Positions 26,601-38,000 of a stretch of 64,000 nt of DNA are shown here, in pieces. The stretch is from contig OX393579.1 of assembly GCA_947652605.1 (NCBI GenBank), positions 54,725,774-54,789,773 of the forward strand, read 5' to 3'. The position numbers and the translations under genes are program-made. The notes below the pieces were generated by a model. The model did not search any database and was not told the DNA's origin. It saw nothing but the letters and a program-made list of their open reading frames with translations. The number at the start of each line of letters is the position of its first letter. The first letter of the stretch is position 1. This stretch comes from Elmis aenea (Eukaryota > Arthropoda > Insecta > Coleoptera > Elmidae).

Positions 26601-29600
26601 TTGCCAAAAATTACTTAACACGGGGCAGAAAATACGATACATCGTGCCATAATTTAAAAAATGGTATTCTATGACAGTGCTCCAAAGTGGGGTCGATACT
26701 TGGGGCATGGGCGTCCACAGGGGAGGGCAAACGGGGCACTCGCCCCTCCCTGGAATCGAGTACTCCATTAATGACCAAATGAAAGAGGGTCAAGTTAAAA
26801 GTTCGTTAATATTTTAATGCATTCTTTTGCAAACTTTGCCTCCCCCCTGGATAATTTTCTGCGGACGCCCATGACTTGGGGGTATGTCAAGTGACATAAA
26901 AAATAAGAAAATTAATTAATTTTACGTATGTAGATATACAGGGTGATTCAAATTCGAGAGGGACCATGGGGATCTCGCTTATTACTGAGGATAGAGGGTA
27001 GGTTTAAATTTTGCAAAGTTGCTAAATTTTATGCTCATCAATAATATCAAAACAGATTTGAACTATCTTCAACTGTTTTTGAAAAAAATGAAAAAAGGTG
27101 AAAAAATTGCTTCGTTTTTTTGCTATCACTGTTTTATTTAAGTATTTTTTTTTTTAATCTGTCAAAACTTTTACACGGCCACTTTTTATTTTACTTTCAA
27201 TGGTGCCATCAATTTTTTGCTGTGCCGATTCCGTTTTGTTTTATAGGTACTAACTTTTTCATTTCTTATGGGCAACAAACTTGATTTTCATCTAGATGAT
27301 AGATAAGTTGAATAAATGAAACTTTTTTTCGAAATAAATACGTTGTTTATGTAAACAGCATAATCATGTAATACATTTTTGAAACAGAAAAAAAAAAAGC
27401 TTTAGCTAACTTGATGAAAATCAAGTTTGTCACCCATAAGAAATTAAAAAGTTAGTACCTATTAAACAAAATGGAATCGGCACAGCAAAAAATTGATGGG
27501 ACCATTAAAAGTAAAATTAAAAGTGGCCATGTAAAAAATTTTAGATAAAAAAAAATTATAAATAAAAAAGCAAAAAAACAAAAAATAATTTTTTCAGTGT
27601 TTTTCAATTTTTTCAAAAACAGTTGAAGATATGTATTTCAAATTTGTTTTAATATTATTGATGAACATAAAATTTAGCAACTTTGCCAAATTTAAACCTA
27701 CCCTCTATCTTCAGTAATAAGCGAGATCCCCATGGTCGCCCTCGAATTTGAATCACCCTGTATATATTCCGGGGTACGAACCATAAATTGTTTCTGCTTG
27801 GGGGTACGCGATTAAAAAAGTTTGAAGACCGCAATTTCTATAAAATGGATTTAAATGAAGTAGTTTGCAAGTAATTATTTATTATAAAAAGGCTAATTTA
27901 GTAGCGAAAAAATTAAATAAATAACACCTTGGGGCACTACAGGGCTCAGTTTTGGGTACTTTTTAAACTGCGAATACTTAAAAAAAAGTGCAAACCTTTC
28001 CATCTCCTGCGTAATGGAAACCTGCATCAGTTGAAAACACTAAAAGACGTCTAGCCTTTTCTCTCCAACCAATTTGGTCTCGACATACGACCGCTTGCAT
28101 AATGGCATCGAAACCACCTTCAGGCGCATCTAGATTACCAGACACTGCGGCTTCTTTCACCATTTGCTAAATTGTAAATTGTTTCAATGAATGTCGCTCA
28201 AAACTACCAAAAAGTTAGCAAGTTCAAACTGACAAAATAATTTAATCACAATAAAAAACTACAAAACAAAATGTACATGGTATACCAGGGCCCTGTTTCT
28301 GGAAACTTACAAGCCTTGTAATACAAGTCCGTAGCTTAGCTACACGTGTAGTTTCCATGAAAACTATAGGTGTTGCTAACCTACGGACTTGTATTACAAG
28401 GCTTGTAAGTTTCCAGAAACAGGGCCCAAGTTGAAAACATCTGAACATCGTTATTTAACAAGTACAAATTATGTGGTACACCCTGTACAACGATATTCTG
28501 AATTGTGTAATGTTAAAAATTGTTTTTTAAATTTTGCAACACACTTTGCTAACTTTTTGGTATCGCAAAGTCAAAATTTAAACAATATTTTAATTTGTAC
28601 AGTGCTACATACAAATTCCAAGGATCATGTGTGAACAAAGCTTTATTTTATTATTGGTATTATAGCCGATTAGTGAGGTGTACAAATTAAAATACTTTAA
28701 AAATAAAATCGTTGTTTAGTAGTGGACAGGAGGTGAGTTTAGGGATTGGGAATAAAACTTTTAAAAACAAGATAAATAGAAAAATGTTGTCAATTCTTAG
28801 TTGGCTAGTATTCAACTTCTACAAAAGCAATGCACTTCACGCCTACTCGGTATCATTCGTCAATAATATCAGTACATATTACAAAGGTTTACAGTTAATT
28901 TCTAATACTACAATACAATCTACACTACGGCTAAAACTAATCAAACAATTAGGACAGTTTGAGATTTTTTTTAAACATTTACGGCGAAATTTCCCCTCCA
29001 CCATAACTTTTTACTGCGTTAATTAATTGCAAATCCATCATTAAAAAGGTGATGGACTAAATTTGGCCATAGGGGCATAAACAATTAACTAAATTGCTTT
29101 TTTTTTCTGCACAATTTTAAATTTGTGAATCTAACAATCTCAAACTGTACTTGACAAAAATGTGTGTTTACACAACATTTAATTCATAAACAGTTGAACA
29201 ATGCATACACCAAACAAAAGCATGCACAATGGTTTTTAAAACAAATGCAATATTTTTTTTTGTTCACAAATAGATGGCAGTTGCATCTCAAAACATGCAA
29301 AGCGAAACTCCTTTGAAACCAAAACTTTGAAGCACAACAGAGTGTTTTATCATAACTGTCCATAAAGCTGATAAAACACTAAATTCACATTAAACGGAAT
29401 AAAATATGGAGCAAACTTCTTGTACAGTTCTGTAAGTTAATTAAAAAAAAAAACTCATAGCCCAGAGGTTCCCAAACTTTTTCATTTTTTTTCTTTTTTT
29501 TTTTAAGTACACTCAATGTAAATTTTTGCTCATTGGAATCAAATTGTACACCACCACCCTTATTTCCTGTTTTCCCAAATATGCGACAGTTTGGGAACCA

Positions 29601-32600
29601 CTGTCCTCGTATAAATAAAACACAGAGAGTCGAACAGAAAATTAGTTTCCCGCCACCCAAAAGCAATGCAGTTGTGTTGGGGTTAGAAACACGAGACTTA
29701 CAGAAAATATATCGGTATTCTTGGACAACCTCATACTATGCCTGTAACCATAAGGAGCGGCGCAGCCCGAACATGGCTCCCGTAAACTATAACCATAATT
29801 TTACACTAACACCTACATGCAATATAATATCAGACACATTTACAATAACACACGAATTAAAATATGACATAAAAGTCACATCTAAATAAAAAAGTCTTTT
29901 AGAAGCTGGATGCACAAGAGCACAACATCTTCAAACAAAAACAAATGATAATTCGTGTGTCAAGTAAATCTAAAACAAATGAACCATCCCTTGCACATCA
30001 ACTGTACATGCGAACATGCAAGATAATGCGGACCTGAAAAAAATGGCCGTTAACTACTATGCAAAACATCCTCCTAACATGTAAATTTCACATTCTATAG
30101 TTCCATATCGGTTTTAGATCATGTCATTTAGCAAACACTGCGATAATGCATCCTCTTGACAAAGTTCATGCTCAAAATAGTGAAATAATAATTCAGAAAC
30201 AGAAGAAAAACGCTGAAGAAAGAGGAGAGTGGTAAAATAATTTTTTAAATCAGCCATTTCTCAAATAAGTATATTTTTATATAAAAGCCATACCACATAT
30301 GCTTAAAAAAAAATTCTTCTCCTCCAAGAGCTTCATAAATAATCAAAAACTTGAAAGTTTCGTCTGTTGCTGAAGAGAGATCTTCAGAGCACTGATCTGA
30401 AGAGTAACTAAAGTTTGAGTACTATTAAGTTAACTGTAAAGGTGTTTTAAAAATTTAAATTTCCACCAATTGTAATGCAAAAAAAATCTATGGACTTGGA
30501 AAACCCCACAAAATAATTATCAGTTTACTAATTAAATTTTTAATGCTAATTGCAATCTCACACTGACTTTTATAAACCACATAATTTTATCATTTTGATT
30601 CTACTTAAAAGACAATCGATTTTATTATCATATTTTATTACATAAATATACTTAGGTAAGTGGAAATGACTGATAAAAAAAAATATTACGAAGAATTATC
30701 CTTGAAAATTTGCATTTGTAGTAGAGTTACAAGTACAAAGTGTAGATAGATACAAAGCAGAAATATCGAAGATGTCACTAGAAGCTTAGGGTATTGGTTG
30801 AATAAGGAAAAAAATCGGTGTAACAAGACCAGTATAAAAGCAAATATCAGTTCTTGAACTCAAACAGACATGATATATACAAGCAAAAATACAGTGAATT
30901 CTTGCCAATTATTTGTTAGAAAACAAAACACATTCACACTAGCATTGGTTTTATAAACAAAACACATTCACACTAGCATTGGTTTTATAAACAAAACACA
31001 TTCACACTAGCATTGGTTTTATAAACAAAAACACTGTTTTTGGTAAAACAAAACACTGTTTTTGGTAAAACAAAACACTGTTTTTGGTAAAACAAAACAC
31101 TGTTTTTGGTAAAACAAAACACTGTTTTTGGTAAAACAAAACACATTCACACTGTAATTTATTTCACAAACAAAACACTGTACACTTTGATTGTGTGTAC
31201 AAATACTTTTACTTTTAAACACTTTTTCTCAATTTTGATGCTTGTACAGCTTTAAAGAAATGTAGGCATCGTAACCGGCAAGATTTCACCATGTAATTGA
31301 AAATTTCATATAACTTATTACTGCCATAAGCTCACCAAAGCTTACTAAATATGGATAAATATTTATTCGTCGGTGAACTAGAAATCTATAATTTTTTTAC
31401 CATAAATATAAAAATACACTACATGTTTAACTGAAAAAATTCATTTGTTTGTAAATTTTTAGCTTTTTCTGGGGTCTTGTCGACTGTCGGGGATTTCAGG
31501 AAAAGTTAATACTTTTTTTAAACTATTATTGTGGTATTAAACTTACTGAGAATTTAGAGGTGTTAGTGCTGAGTGCCATATGATTACGAAATCCATAAGG
31601 GGCTTCACAGTCGGTGCAGGGTCTTTGTAACCTAGCATCGATTAACATGTGATAATTACGTAAAAATACTGGGTCTGCGTAAAAATACACTAGTAGTAAG
31701 CAAGGGCACAATAAAACTCCTACAAAATGTGCAAAGACGAACATATTTACTCGCAAAGTAATGTGCAAAAATAATTTTTTTTAAAAGATTAATTTGGAAT
31801 CACGACCTAAAAACACAAAAAAAGGATGGATTTATGTTGCAACTTTTTTAATATTTTGCGAAAAATTTAACAATCCAGTAAAAAATACAGTGTGACCCAT
31901 AATCAATGCAATTATACGTATACGAAAATTAATTTAAAAAAATGTCACAAAAAATCCAGTGGTCTCCAACAATTCTGTATCTCCACCCCCTCTTTTTCAT
32001 AAAAAAAAATTTGCGCCCCCCTCATTTTTCGTAACAATCTAATTTCATAAATACTGGCCTTCTATAATAATTATTTAATGGGTTTCAAAACAATATACCA
32101 TATTCTGTATAAATAAAGTAATTTTTATTTGTTTGTTTTTAAAAATGATATTTTGGTAACAGTTGCGCGCCCCCCTTGCAATAAACTCGCGCACCCCTAG
32201 CGGTGGGGGGGGGCTCACCGGTTGGAAACCACTGGCTTAATCAATAGACTAATTTATTTTCTCTATAATATCAATCTGTATTTAATCAGTACATTTATAG
32301 TTTCTTTGGACCACAAATTTAATTATTTTCTAGTAAACGAAATCAAGAAAAAATCATCCTTTTTATGTGTCAAACTCATAAAAAAAAGATAAATTATAAA
32401 ACCAAAAGGACCAATTATTGGAATAATAAATATTTAAGGTGTAGCTGCGAATAATAAAGCATCATACTGCCACTAGCTGCATTCAAATAAAGGTAAAAAT
32501 GCTGTTGAAGCCAATAAAAAAAAAAACAAATGAATAAAAAAATCAACAAAGCACTTGTTTTAAACAAAACTGAATACTGGAGTCAATATTCAAATTTAAA

Positions 32601-35034
32601 GGCAACAAAACACAACGTACAGACATTTAAATCGGACTGCTTGACTTACTTTTCTGGAATAGTACTGACGTAAGGCATCACGACCTTATCCACAAAACTT
32701 CCAAATCCTAAACGGAAATTTGAAGTTATGTTCTGCATGGATTCGGCCAGAAGTTTTCCCAAACTCGACAACTTTTCTTTGTCGTCTTCCATAGATTTAC
32801 TGAGATCCATAAGGTAATACAAGTCGACTGGGTAGTCTTCCGCTTGGGTATACTGCATGTAAATACTGTACGACTGACCTGGAAAAACAAAAGAGAGTTC
32901 GCAAAGGAAACAAGTGAAGATTACCATGGGATGAGTGAACAAAACACTGTCTAACTCAGGAATAGGCAACTTTTAAGTACTTATGACTTTTAAACAATGT
33001 CTAAATTAAAAAAATTATCAGCAAAATTAACCTATGGGCTTTGAAAATGGTTAAGAAACTTTTAAATTTATTTTAACAGAGTCTTCATTAAATTTAGGAT
33101 GTCTGAAAAACAAAAGAGAGTTTGCAAAGGAAACAAGTGAAGATTACCATGGGATCAGTGAACAAAACACTAACTCAGGACTAGGCAATTTCAAGTTCTT
33201 ATGACTTTTAAACAATGTCTAAATTGAAAAAATGGACAGCAAAATTAAATTATAGGCTTTGAAAATGGTTTACAAATTTTTAAATTTATTTCAAGAGGGT
33301 CTTCATTAAATTTAGGATGTCTGAAAAAACAAAAGAGAGTTTGCAAAGGAAACAAAAGTAGATTAACATGGTTTGAGTGAACAAAACACTGTCTAACTCA
33401 GGACTAGGCAACTTTTAAGTTCTTTTAGACTTTTAAACAATGTCTAAATTAAAAAAATGATCAGCAAAATTAAATTATAGGCTTTGAAAATGGTTTACAA
33501 ATTTTTAAATTTATTTTAAGAGGGTCTTCATTAAATTTAAGATGTCTGAAAAAACAAAAGAGTGTTTGCAAAGGAAAATAGAGAAGATTATCATGGTGTG
33601 AGCGAACAAAACACTGTCTAACTCAGGACTAGGCAACTTTTAAGTTCTTAGGACTTTCAAACAATGTCTAAATTAAAAAAATAATCAGCAAAATTAAATA
33701 ATGGGCTTTGAAAATGGTTTACAAATTTTTAAATTTATTTTAAGAGGGTCTTCATTAAATTTAGGATGTCTCAAAAAACAAAAGAGAGTTTGCAAAGAAA
33801 ACAAGAGAAGATTACCATGGTTTGAGTGTGGAAAACACTGTCGAACTCAGGACTAGGCAACTTTTAGGTTCTTATGACTTTTAAACAATGTCTAAATTAA
33901 AAAAATGATCAGCAAAATTAAATTGTGGGCTTTGAAGATGGTTTACAAATTTTTTAAATTTATTTTAAGAGGGTCTTCATTAAATTTAGGATGTCCGAAA
34001 AACAAAAGAGAGTTTGCAAAGAAAACAAGAGAAGATTACCATGGTTTGAGTGAACAAAACACTGTCTAACTAGGCAACTTTTAAATTCTTATGACTTTTA
34101 AACAATGTTTAAATTTAAAAAAAGATCAGCAAAATTAAATTATGGGCTTTTTTGATAATGGTTTACAAATTTTTTAATTGAGTCTTTATTAAATTTAGGA
34201 TGCCTGGTCCTTGTCTAATACGCCTTTCAAATGAATTTTTGCTTGTGAACAGGGCTGTTAAGAGTGGAGTTGGGTCCCCGTGTGTGAAAATTCCGCCTGG
34301 GGTCCTAATAAGGAATTAACTGTAGCAAAATTTGGATGTTTTAACATCAAAATATAAATCAAACAATTTTTTTTTTTAATTTGGCAACTGCAAGAGTCAG
34401 TTTCTGGGCCCCCTTAAGGACTGTTAAGCCCCAGTAATTTGCATCGGTTTCCCTATCTCCATCAAGATTTAAATTTCAACTTACGTGCTCTCAGCTTCAG
34501 ACTTAATCTCTGTGGGCTGACTTGAATAATTTCACCACTAGCGGAAGACCCGCTGGCACCATAACCTGACGAAGAACCGGACATCGAACCCGACGAAGAT
34601 CCAGAGTATGAACCCGACATCGATCCTCCAGCAGCACCGGCTCCTCCGCCGCTCATCGAATGAGCCCGCGATAATTGCTTGCTGACCATCAAGGACATCA
34701 CGTTGTCCGCATTATAGACGAACTCTTCCGGGCACTGATCTTCCGATCTCGTGCTCGACGGTTGGAAACATCGTTTACGATCCGCGAATTCCTGAAACAA
34801 AACGCATTTTTCGTTGTACGATTTTTTTTGCTCATAACCGAAGTCGATTCTTCTTGAAGCGTTAACACTTACGGGTTTAAAGCACCAAGCGCAGGACGGT
34901 GTTTGTATACAATCGTGGCACGTTTCTTTGGTTTCACAGGGGTCTAAATTTATTAATTTTTCGGCTTTTTGTGTAGCAGATTGATGTAAACACACAACCA
35001 AGAATAATAATAGTACTGCCTTGCAACCCGCCAT
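23691..35034 (-). CDS. mys: integrin beta subunit, betaPS/myospheroid type
   Basis: This is the beta chain of cell-matrix adhesion receptors. The coding exons in transcript order are 34873-35034, 34485-34791, 32650-32878, then either 31547-31631 or 29702-29786, then 27996-28166, 26306-26569, 26126-26248, 25723-25890, 25376-25609, 24623-24898, 24352-24484, 24163-24296, 23948-24100 and 23691-23759. All phases agree and give 835 residues. A signal peptide (1-22) leads into the PSI domain ([13 protein letters not shown]). The MIDAS motif DLSKS is at 181-185, and [15 protein letters not shown] follows. Cys-rich EGF modules run through exons 9-11. The membrane helix is about 764-786, and the tail carries NPIY (816-819) and NPTY (828-831) for talin and kindlin. 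An unusual Ser/Gly-rich insert occupies 97-140. A 5' UTR intron probably ends just before the ATG (acceptor CTAG). Confidence 0.97.
24901..25270. repeat. 70-bp minisatellite abutting an integrin exon
   Basis: There are about five copies, with units starting AAACARTTGAATT at about 24910, 24978, 25050, 25117, 25190 and 25257, spaced alternately 68 and 72 bp. The 72-bp spacings contain a longer T run. The array touches the acceptor of exon 24623-24898, so a repeat unit supplies its polypyrimidine tract. Confidence 0.85.
26706..26873. mobile_element. hAT-like MITE, family CATGGGCGTCC, copy 2
   Basis: The ends CATGGGCGTCCACAG and CTGCGGACGCCCATG are inverted. A perfect 8-bp target duplication ACTTGGGG occupies 26698-26705 and 26874-26881. 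It lies in an integrin intron. Confidence 0.9.
26939..27760. mobile_element. long palindromic TA-flanked MITE in integrin intron
   Basis: The left end CAGGGTGATTCAAATTCGAG and right end CTCGAATTTGAATCACCCTG are perfect inverted repeats between TA dinucleotides. The arms pair across nearly the full 822 bp (for example GGGATCTCGCTTATTACTGA on the left and its complement on the right). It is non-coding. It shares the CAGGGTG start with the elements at 6117 and 6862. Confidence 0.87.
28286..28429. mobile_element. short palindromic MITE
   Basis: The left arm GGGCCCTGTTTCTGGAAACT continues through CTTACAAGCCTTGTAATACA, and the right arm is its near-perfect complement. The arms are about 65 bp with a short centre. 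It lies in an integrin intron. Confidence 0.8.
29463..29603. mobile_element. probable hAT-like MITE remnant
   Basis: The ends CAGAGGTTCCCAAACT and AGTTTGGGAACCACTG are inverted and of the hAT style. No target duplication could be matched, so the limits are tentative. Confidence 0.6.
29702..29786 (-). CDS. mys: alternative integrin beta exon (second version)
   Basis: This 85-nt exon has a TTATAG acceptor at its upper side and a GTAAGT donor at its lower side. Spliced in place of 31547-31631, it keeps the frame and codes for a 28-codon block with [18 protein letters not shown] and then KNTDIFS. The corresponding block of the other exon is [18 protein letters not shown] then TNTSKFS. About 16 of 29 positions agree, including the CxxC pair that closes the specificity-determining loop of the beta I-like domain. 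Length and phase are identical, so including both would shift the frame. That makes the pair mutually exclusive by design. Drosophila myospheroid is known to have a comparable alternative pair, called exon 4A/4B. Confidence 0.9.
30918..31140. repeat. two adjacent short tandem arrays
   Basis: Three direct copies of a 35-bp unit (AAACACATTCACACTAGCAT and on) are followed by five copies of a 22-bp unit (CACTGTTTTTGGTAAAACAA and on). The units share the AAACAAAACAC phrase, so the second array probably grew from the first. It lies in an integrin intron between the two alternative exons. Confidence 0.85.
31547..31631 (-). CDS. mys: alternative integrin beta exon (first version)
   Basis: This 85-nt exon enters in phase 2 and leaves in phase 0, with a GCTAG acceptor and a GTAAGT donor. 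It codes for residues 233-261, including the specificity-determining loop with [18 protein letters not shown]. It is the partner of the exon at 29702-29786 and is used here for the 835-residue reference model. Confidence 0.92.
31957..32234. mobile_element. hAT-like MITE, family CAGTGGTYTCCAAC, copy 1
   Basis: The ends CAGTGGTCTCCAACA and GGTTGGAAACCACTG are inverted. The interior holds runs of C on both sides (CCACCCCCTC and GCGCCCCCCTTG) and the phrase TTTGCGCCCCCCTCA. A close relative lies inside the satellite at 45776-46042. No target duplication was clear for this copy. Confidence 0.8.
32882..34205. repeat. tandem repeat of about 225 bp, six copies, in integrin intron
   Basis: Each unit begins near AACAAAAGAGAGTTTGCAAA and ends near TAAATTTAGGATGTCTGA. 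Units start at about 32884, 33108, 33334, 33556, 33777 and 34002. The first unit begins right at the acceptor of exon 32650-32878. Copies differ by about a tenth or less. Confidence 0.88.
34792..34872 (-). other. in-frame 81-nt intron of the integrin gene
   Basis: The borders are GTAAGT and TTTCAG. The intron is divisible by three and has no stop, so it reads open from exon 1 to exon 2. Removing it restores the PSI spacing [16 protein letters not shown] expected for integrin beta chains. Keeping it would add 27 residues with one extra Cys and an NAS glycosylation site. Confidence 0.8.
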
Positions 35035-38000
35035 CCTAGCTAGAAGAAAGGATTAAATTTATTCATTTAGAAGATAAAATACAAGTGAATTCTTAATTAA
35101 ATAACACGTTTCATTAAAAGGTAATACACCAAGCATAGTAACGAAAAAAGTTGTACATTTGGTGCTGTTCTTATAGGGTATTTGGGCGTATATTACAGGT
35201 GCACTAAAATTCGAGTTTCAGCAAGAGCTCTTGCTTATTATAAGAGATAGAAAATAGCTTTTTCTCAAGCATTTTACTTTGAAATGTTATCCCACGTTTA
35301 ACAATTAAAACTAAACTTTATTGGGCATTTATTTAAACGATTTTGTATGCAAGAAGACGTGTTTAGAACGTACCATTATACGGGGGATTCCCGCAAATGT
35401 ATAGCGGGATTTTCAAACACAAAGCACCGAAATTAACACATTTGCATTAGGATTATTTTAGTTAGAGGATCATTTGCTGTTGAACACATAATGTGCATTA
35501 AAATAAACTTGATCTAATATTCACAAGGAAAATTGATAATAGTAAGTATCAATAAATATGTGTTTTTTCCCCTTTAGATAAGGGATGGTTTTCGCCAAAT
35601 TTTATATGAGTTCTGAGGCTAAATTTATAAATATCAGTACTTAAAAAATACCAGTAAAAGCTGAGAAAATTGACGATAAGATTGTGAGCAAAACATTATT
35701 CTTGCTATGAGTAAGTTTAGTTAAAAATCACTAATCTATTATTTCAAGAATCTCTTGTAGCCGTTTCAAGACACTCATCTCTAGCAATTTTATACAATAA
35801 ATAATATAAATTTCTTTAATAAATGACAAAGAGATGAGTCTTGAAACTGGTCTAGGATTTCTAGAAGAGATCCTCCTTGGAAAAAAAAAGAAGAGATTTT
35901 GAATAAAACATATTTATATAAATATATGAATCACTTAAGTATATTATTCTTACATTTTATTATGAATCCTTGTTCAATTAAGGAACAACAATATTTTTAA
36001 GCGCCAAAAATCGTTTTGAGCCGGCTTCTGAACGCCAGTAGTAGCACTCAGGCAAAAAACTCAAGAAACATTCCAAGTTATACACCAATAAACCAAGTAC
36101 CAACGACTCTTTAAAAAATGCACAATTCCAGTTCACGTCAGTAACTCAATATTCACGTCATGTTGGTTGTTAACGTACGTTTTTATTTCCTTTCAAGATT
36201 ATACCTATACTGTGATTATACATAGTGCACACGACTGCATTTCCAGATGGTTGAAGTGTATTTATACAGAAGCGTCCTTAGTTACGATAAATTTATAAGC
36301 ATGATGCGCAAAGAGACGAAAAAAAAAACAACATCATTCAAGTTATAGAATTTCAATATTTACGATAAACTGGAAGTCAAACACATGATAACAAATCGTT
36401 CAAAGACTAGTAATGCCTCACAAATGCTATAAATAAGTTTACCAGGGATTATCATCAAAAATTTATCAAATTTTGGAATTTCACGATAAGATTTAAAACT
36501 GCATACTATTAAAATTCTTTGGTAAAAAATTTTAAGGCATTTTAAAGGCCCTGGTAACAGTTGCTGTATCAACTTAAAACAAAAGTATTTTGATGACTTC
36601 TTTGAAAGTTTCCTGTTTAATACCGCAATAAAAAATTAGTAATTTTAAATACTACGTTTAAACGTACATTATACTTGTTGGTACTCACTTAAACTTTTAT
36701 TTATTGTCTACCTCTAGGGCAGACAAAGTAAATAAATTGTTATCAAGGGGTTTTATAGCAAACAAGTCAGGCGAACTCGAATAACCTTCCAAGAACAATC
36801 TTCACTCGATTTTATCTGGAGTGACAACTTTTTCTAGAGACTTAACACAATACTTCTATTAAAGTGGCATCCAACGTCGCAGTGAAAATGCAATAAAATG
36901 ATAAATACGGCTCACAAAATGGCCACCCGATTTCGTACTACTGGAATTTGGCAAAGTTCCTATTAGTTTAAAACAGTTCGATTTAGGTTTGTTTTGTAAA
37001 TAGCTTAGAATTGATGGTACTTACATTCTTTAAGATAAAAACACAAGTACAACAAAATGAAAGAAGTATATGGCTTAAAGTAAACAGGATAACGGAATTA
37101 TATATTTAAATGTGCTATTAACAACAAATAAGGAAGAAGATTTAAGTGCAGTAAATATTTAATGACATTAGCCACGTGTTTTGCGAAGTTTTAATCGTTT
37201 AAAACTAAATTTCATGGTTATAAAAAACATTTTAAATACTTATCTACAAAATTCTGTCCATGCGCATGATTCTCAAAACAATACTCAAATAAAATTACTG
37301 TTCTAACAATGGGGAGTCTAATAAAAAATAATCATAAGATGAGACGTACTATCTTGGTCAATTAATTAATTTATAATGTTTACGTAAGCTATTAGGGATT
37401 GGTGCAATTATATTATGGCATCAGTTTAATCTGTTTATTATACGTGATGCATTATGGTTTTACTATATTAAATGTCACGTCTCTTCAATAATTCAGGAGT
37501 ATTTTTTAATGCAATGCATTTTTTTCTGCACCAATCCGAACGCCAATTTTAATTTGCAACAACCAAAACTGTTGCTATACAATTGTACAAAGATATATTC
37601 AATTTTCACTAAGTGATGTTTCAAAATAATAAAATAGCTTTGCAGGACGATGTTCTTGGCTTCAATAAGCAATATTTTGTCTTTATTTTTTTACTTAAGT
37701 ATCTAGATAACAATATAGCAAACATTTAGGAATTTATCAATCTATTTTGAAAAGCTAATTGTTTCTGATACTTTTTTTACAATTTAGAGTAAAGTTTCGG
37801 GATATTTGTCCGTCTGTTAGCACCAAAACATTGAAAAGCAAATAAATTTGGCAGCATACTTCGTTTTTGATGTAATTTAACTTTTTTTTATCGAAATACG
37901 ATGAAATAAACTTTTGCCTTTAAAACACTGGCCTTTCTCTTCATCTTTTTTTTATAAATTTCAAAAGTTTGACTTTAAGTTAAGCTTTTACAACTTGAAA

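Noticed and set aside
28712..29026. A 104-codon plus-strand frame in the integrin region.
   Set aside because: It is antisense in an intron, starts in low-complexity sequence and shows no domain.
30918..31140. Regular direct repeats that could suggest a CRISPR-like array.
   Set aside because: The units are directly abutting with no unique spacers, lie in an intron of an animal gene, and no cas-type gene exists.
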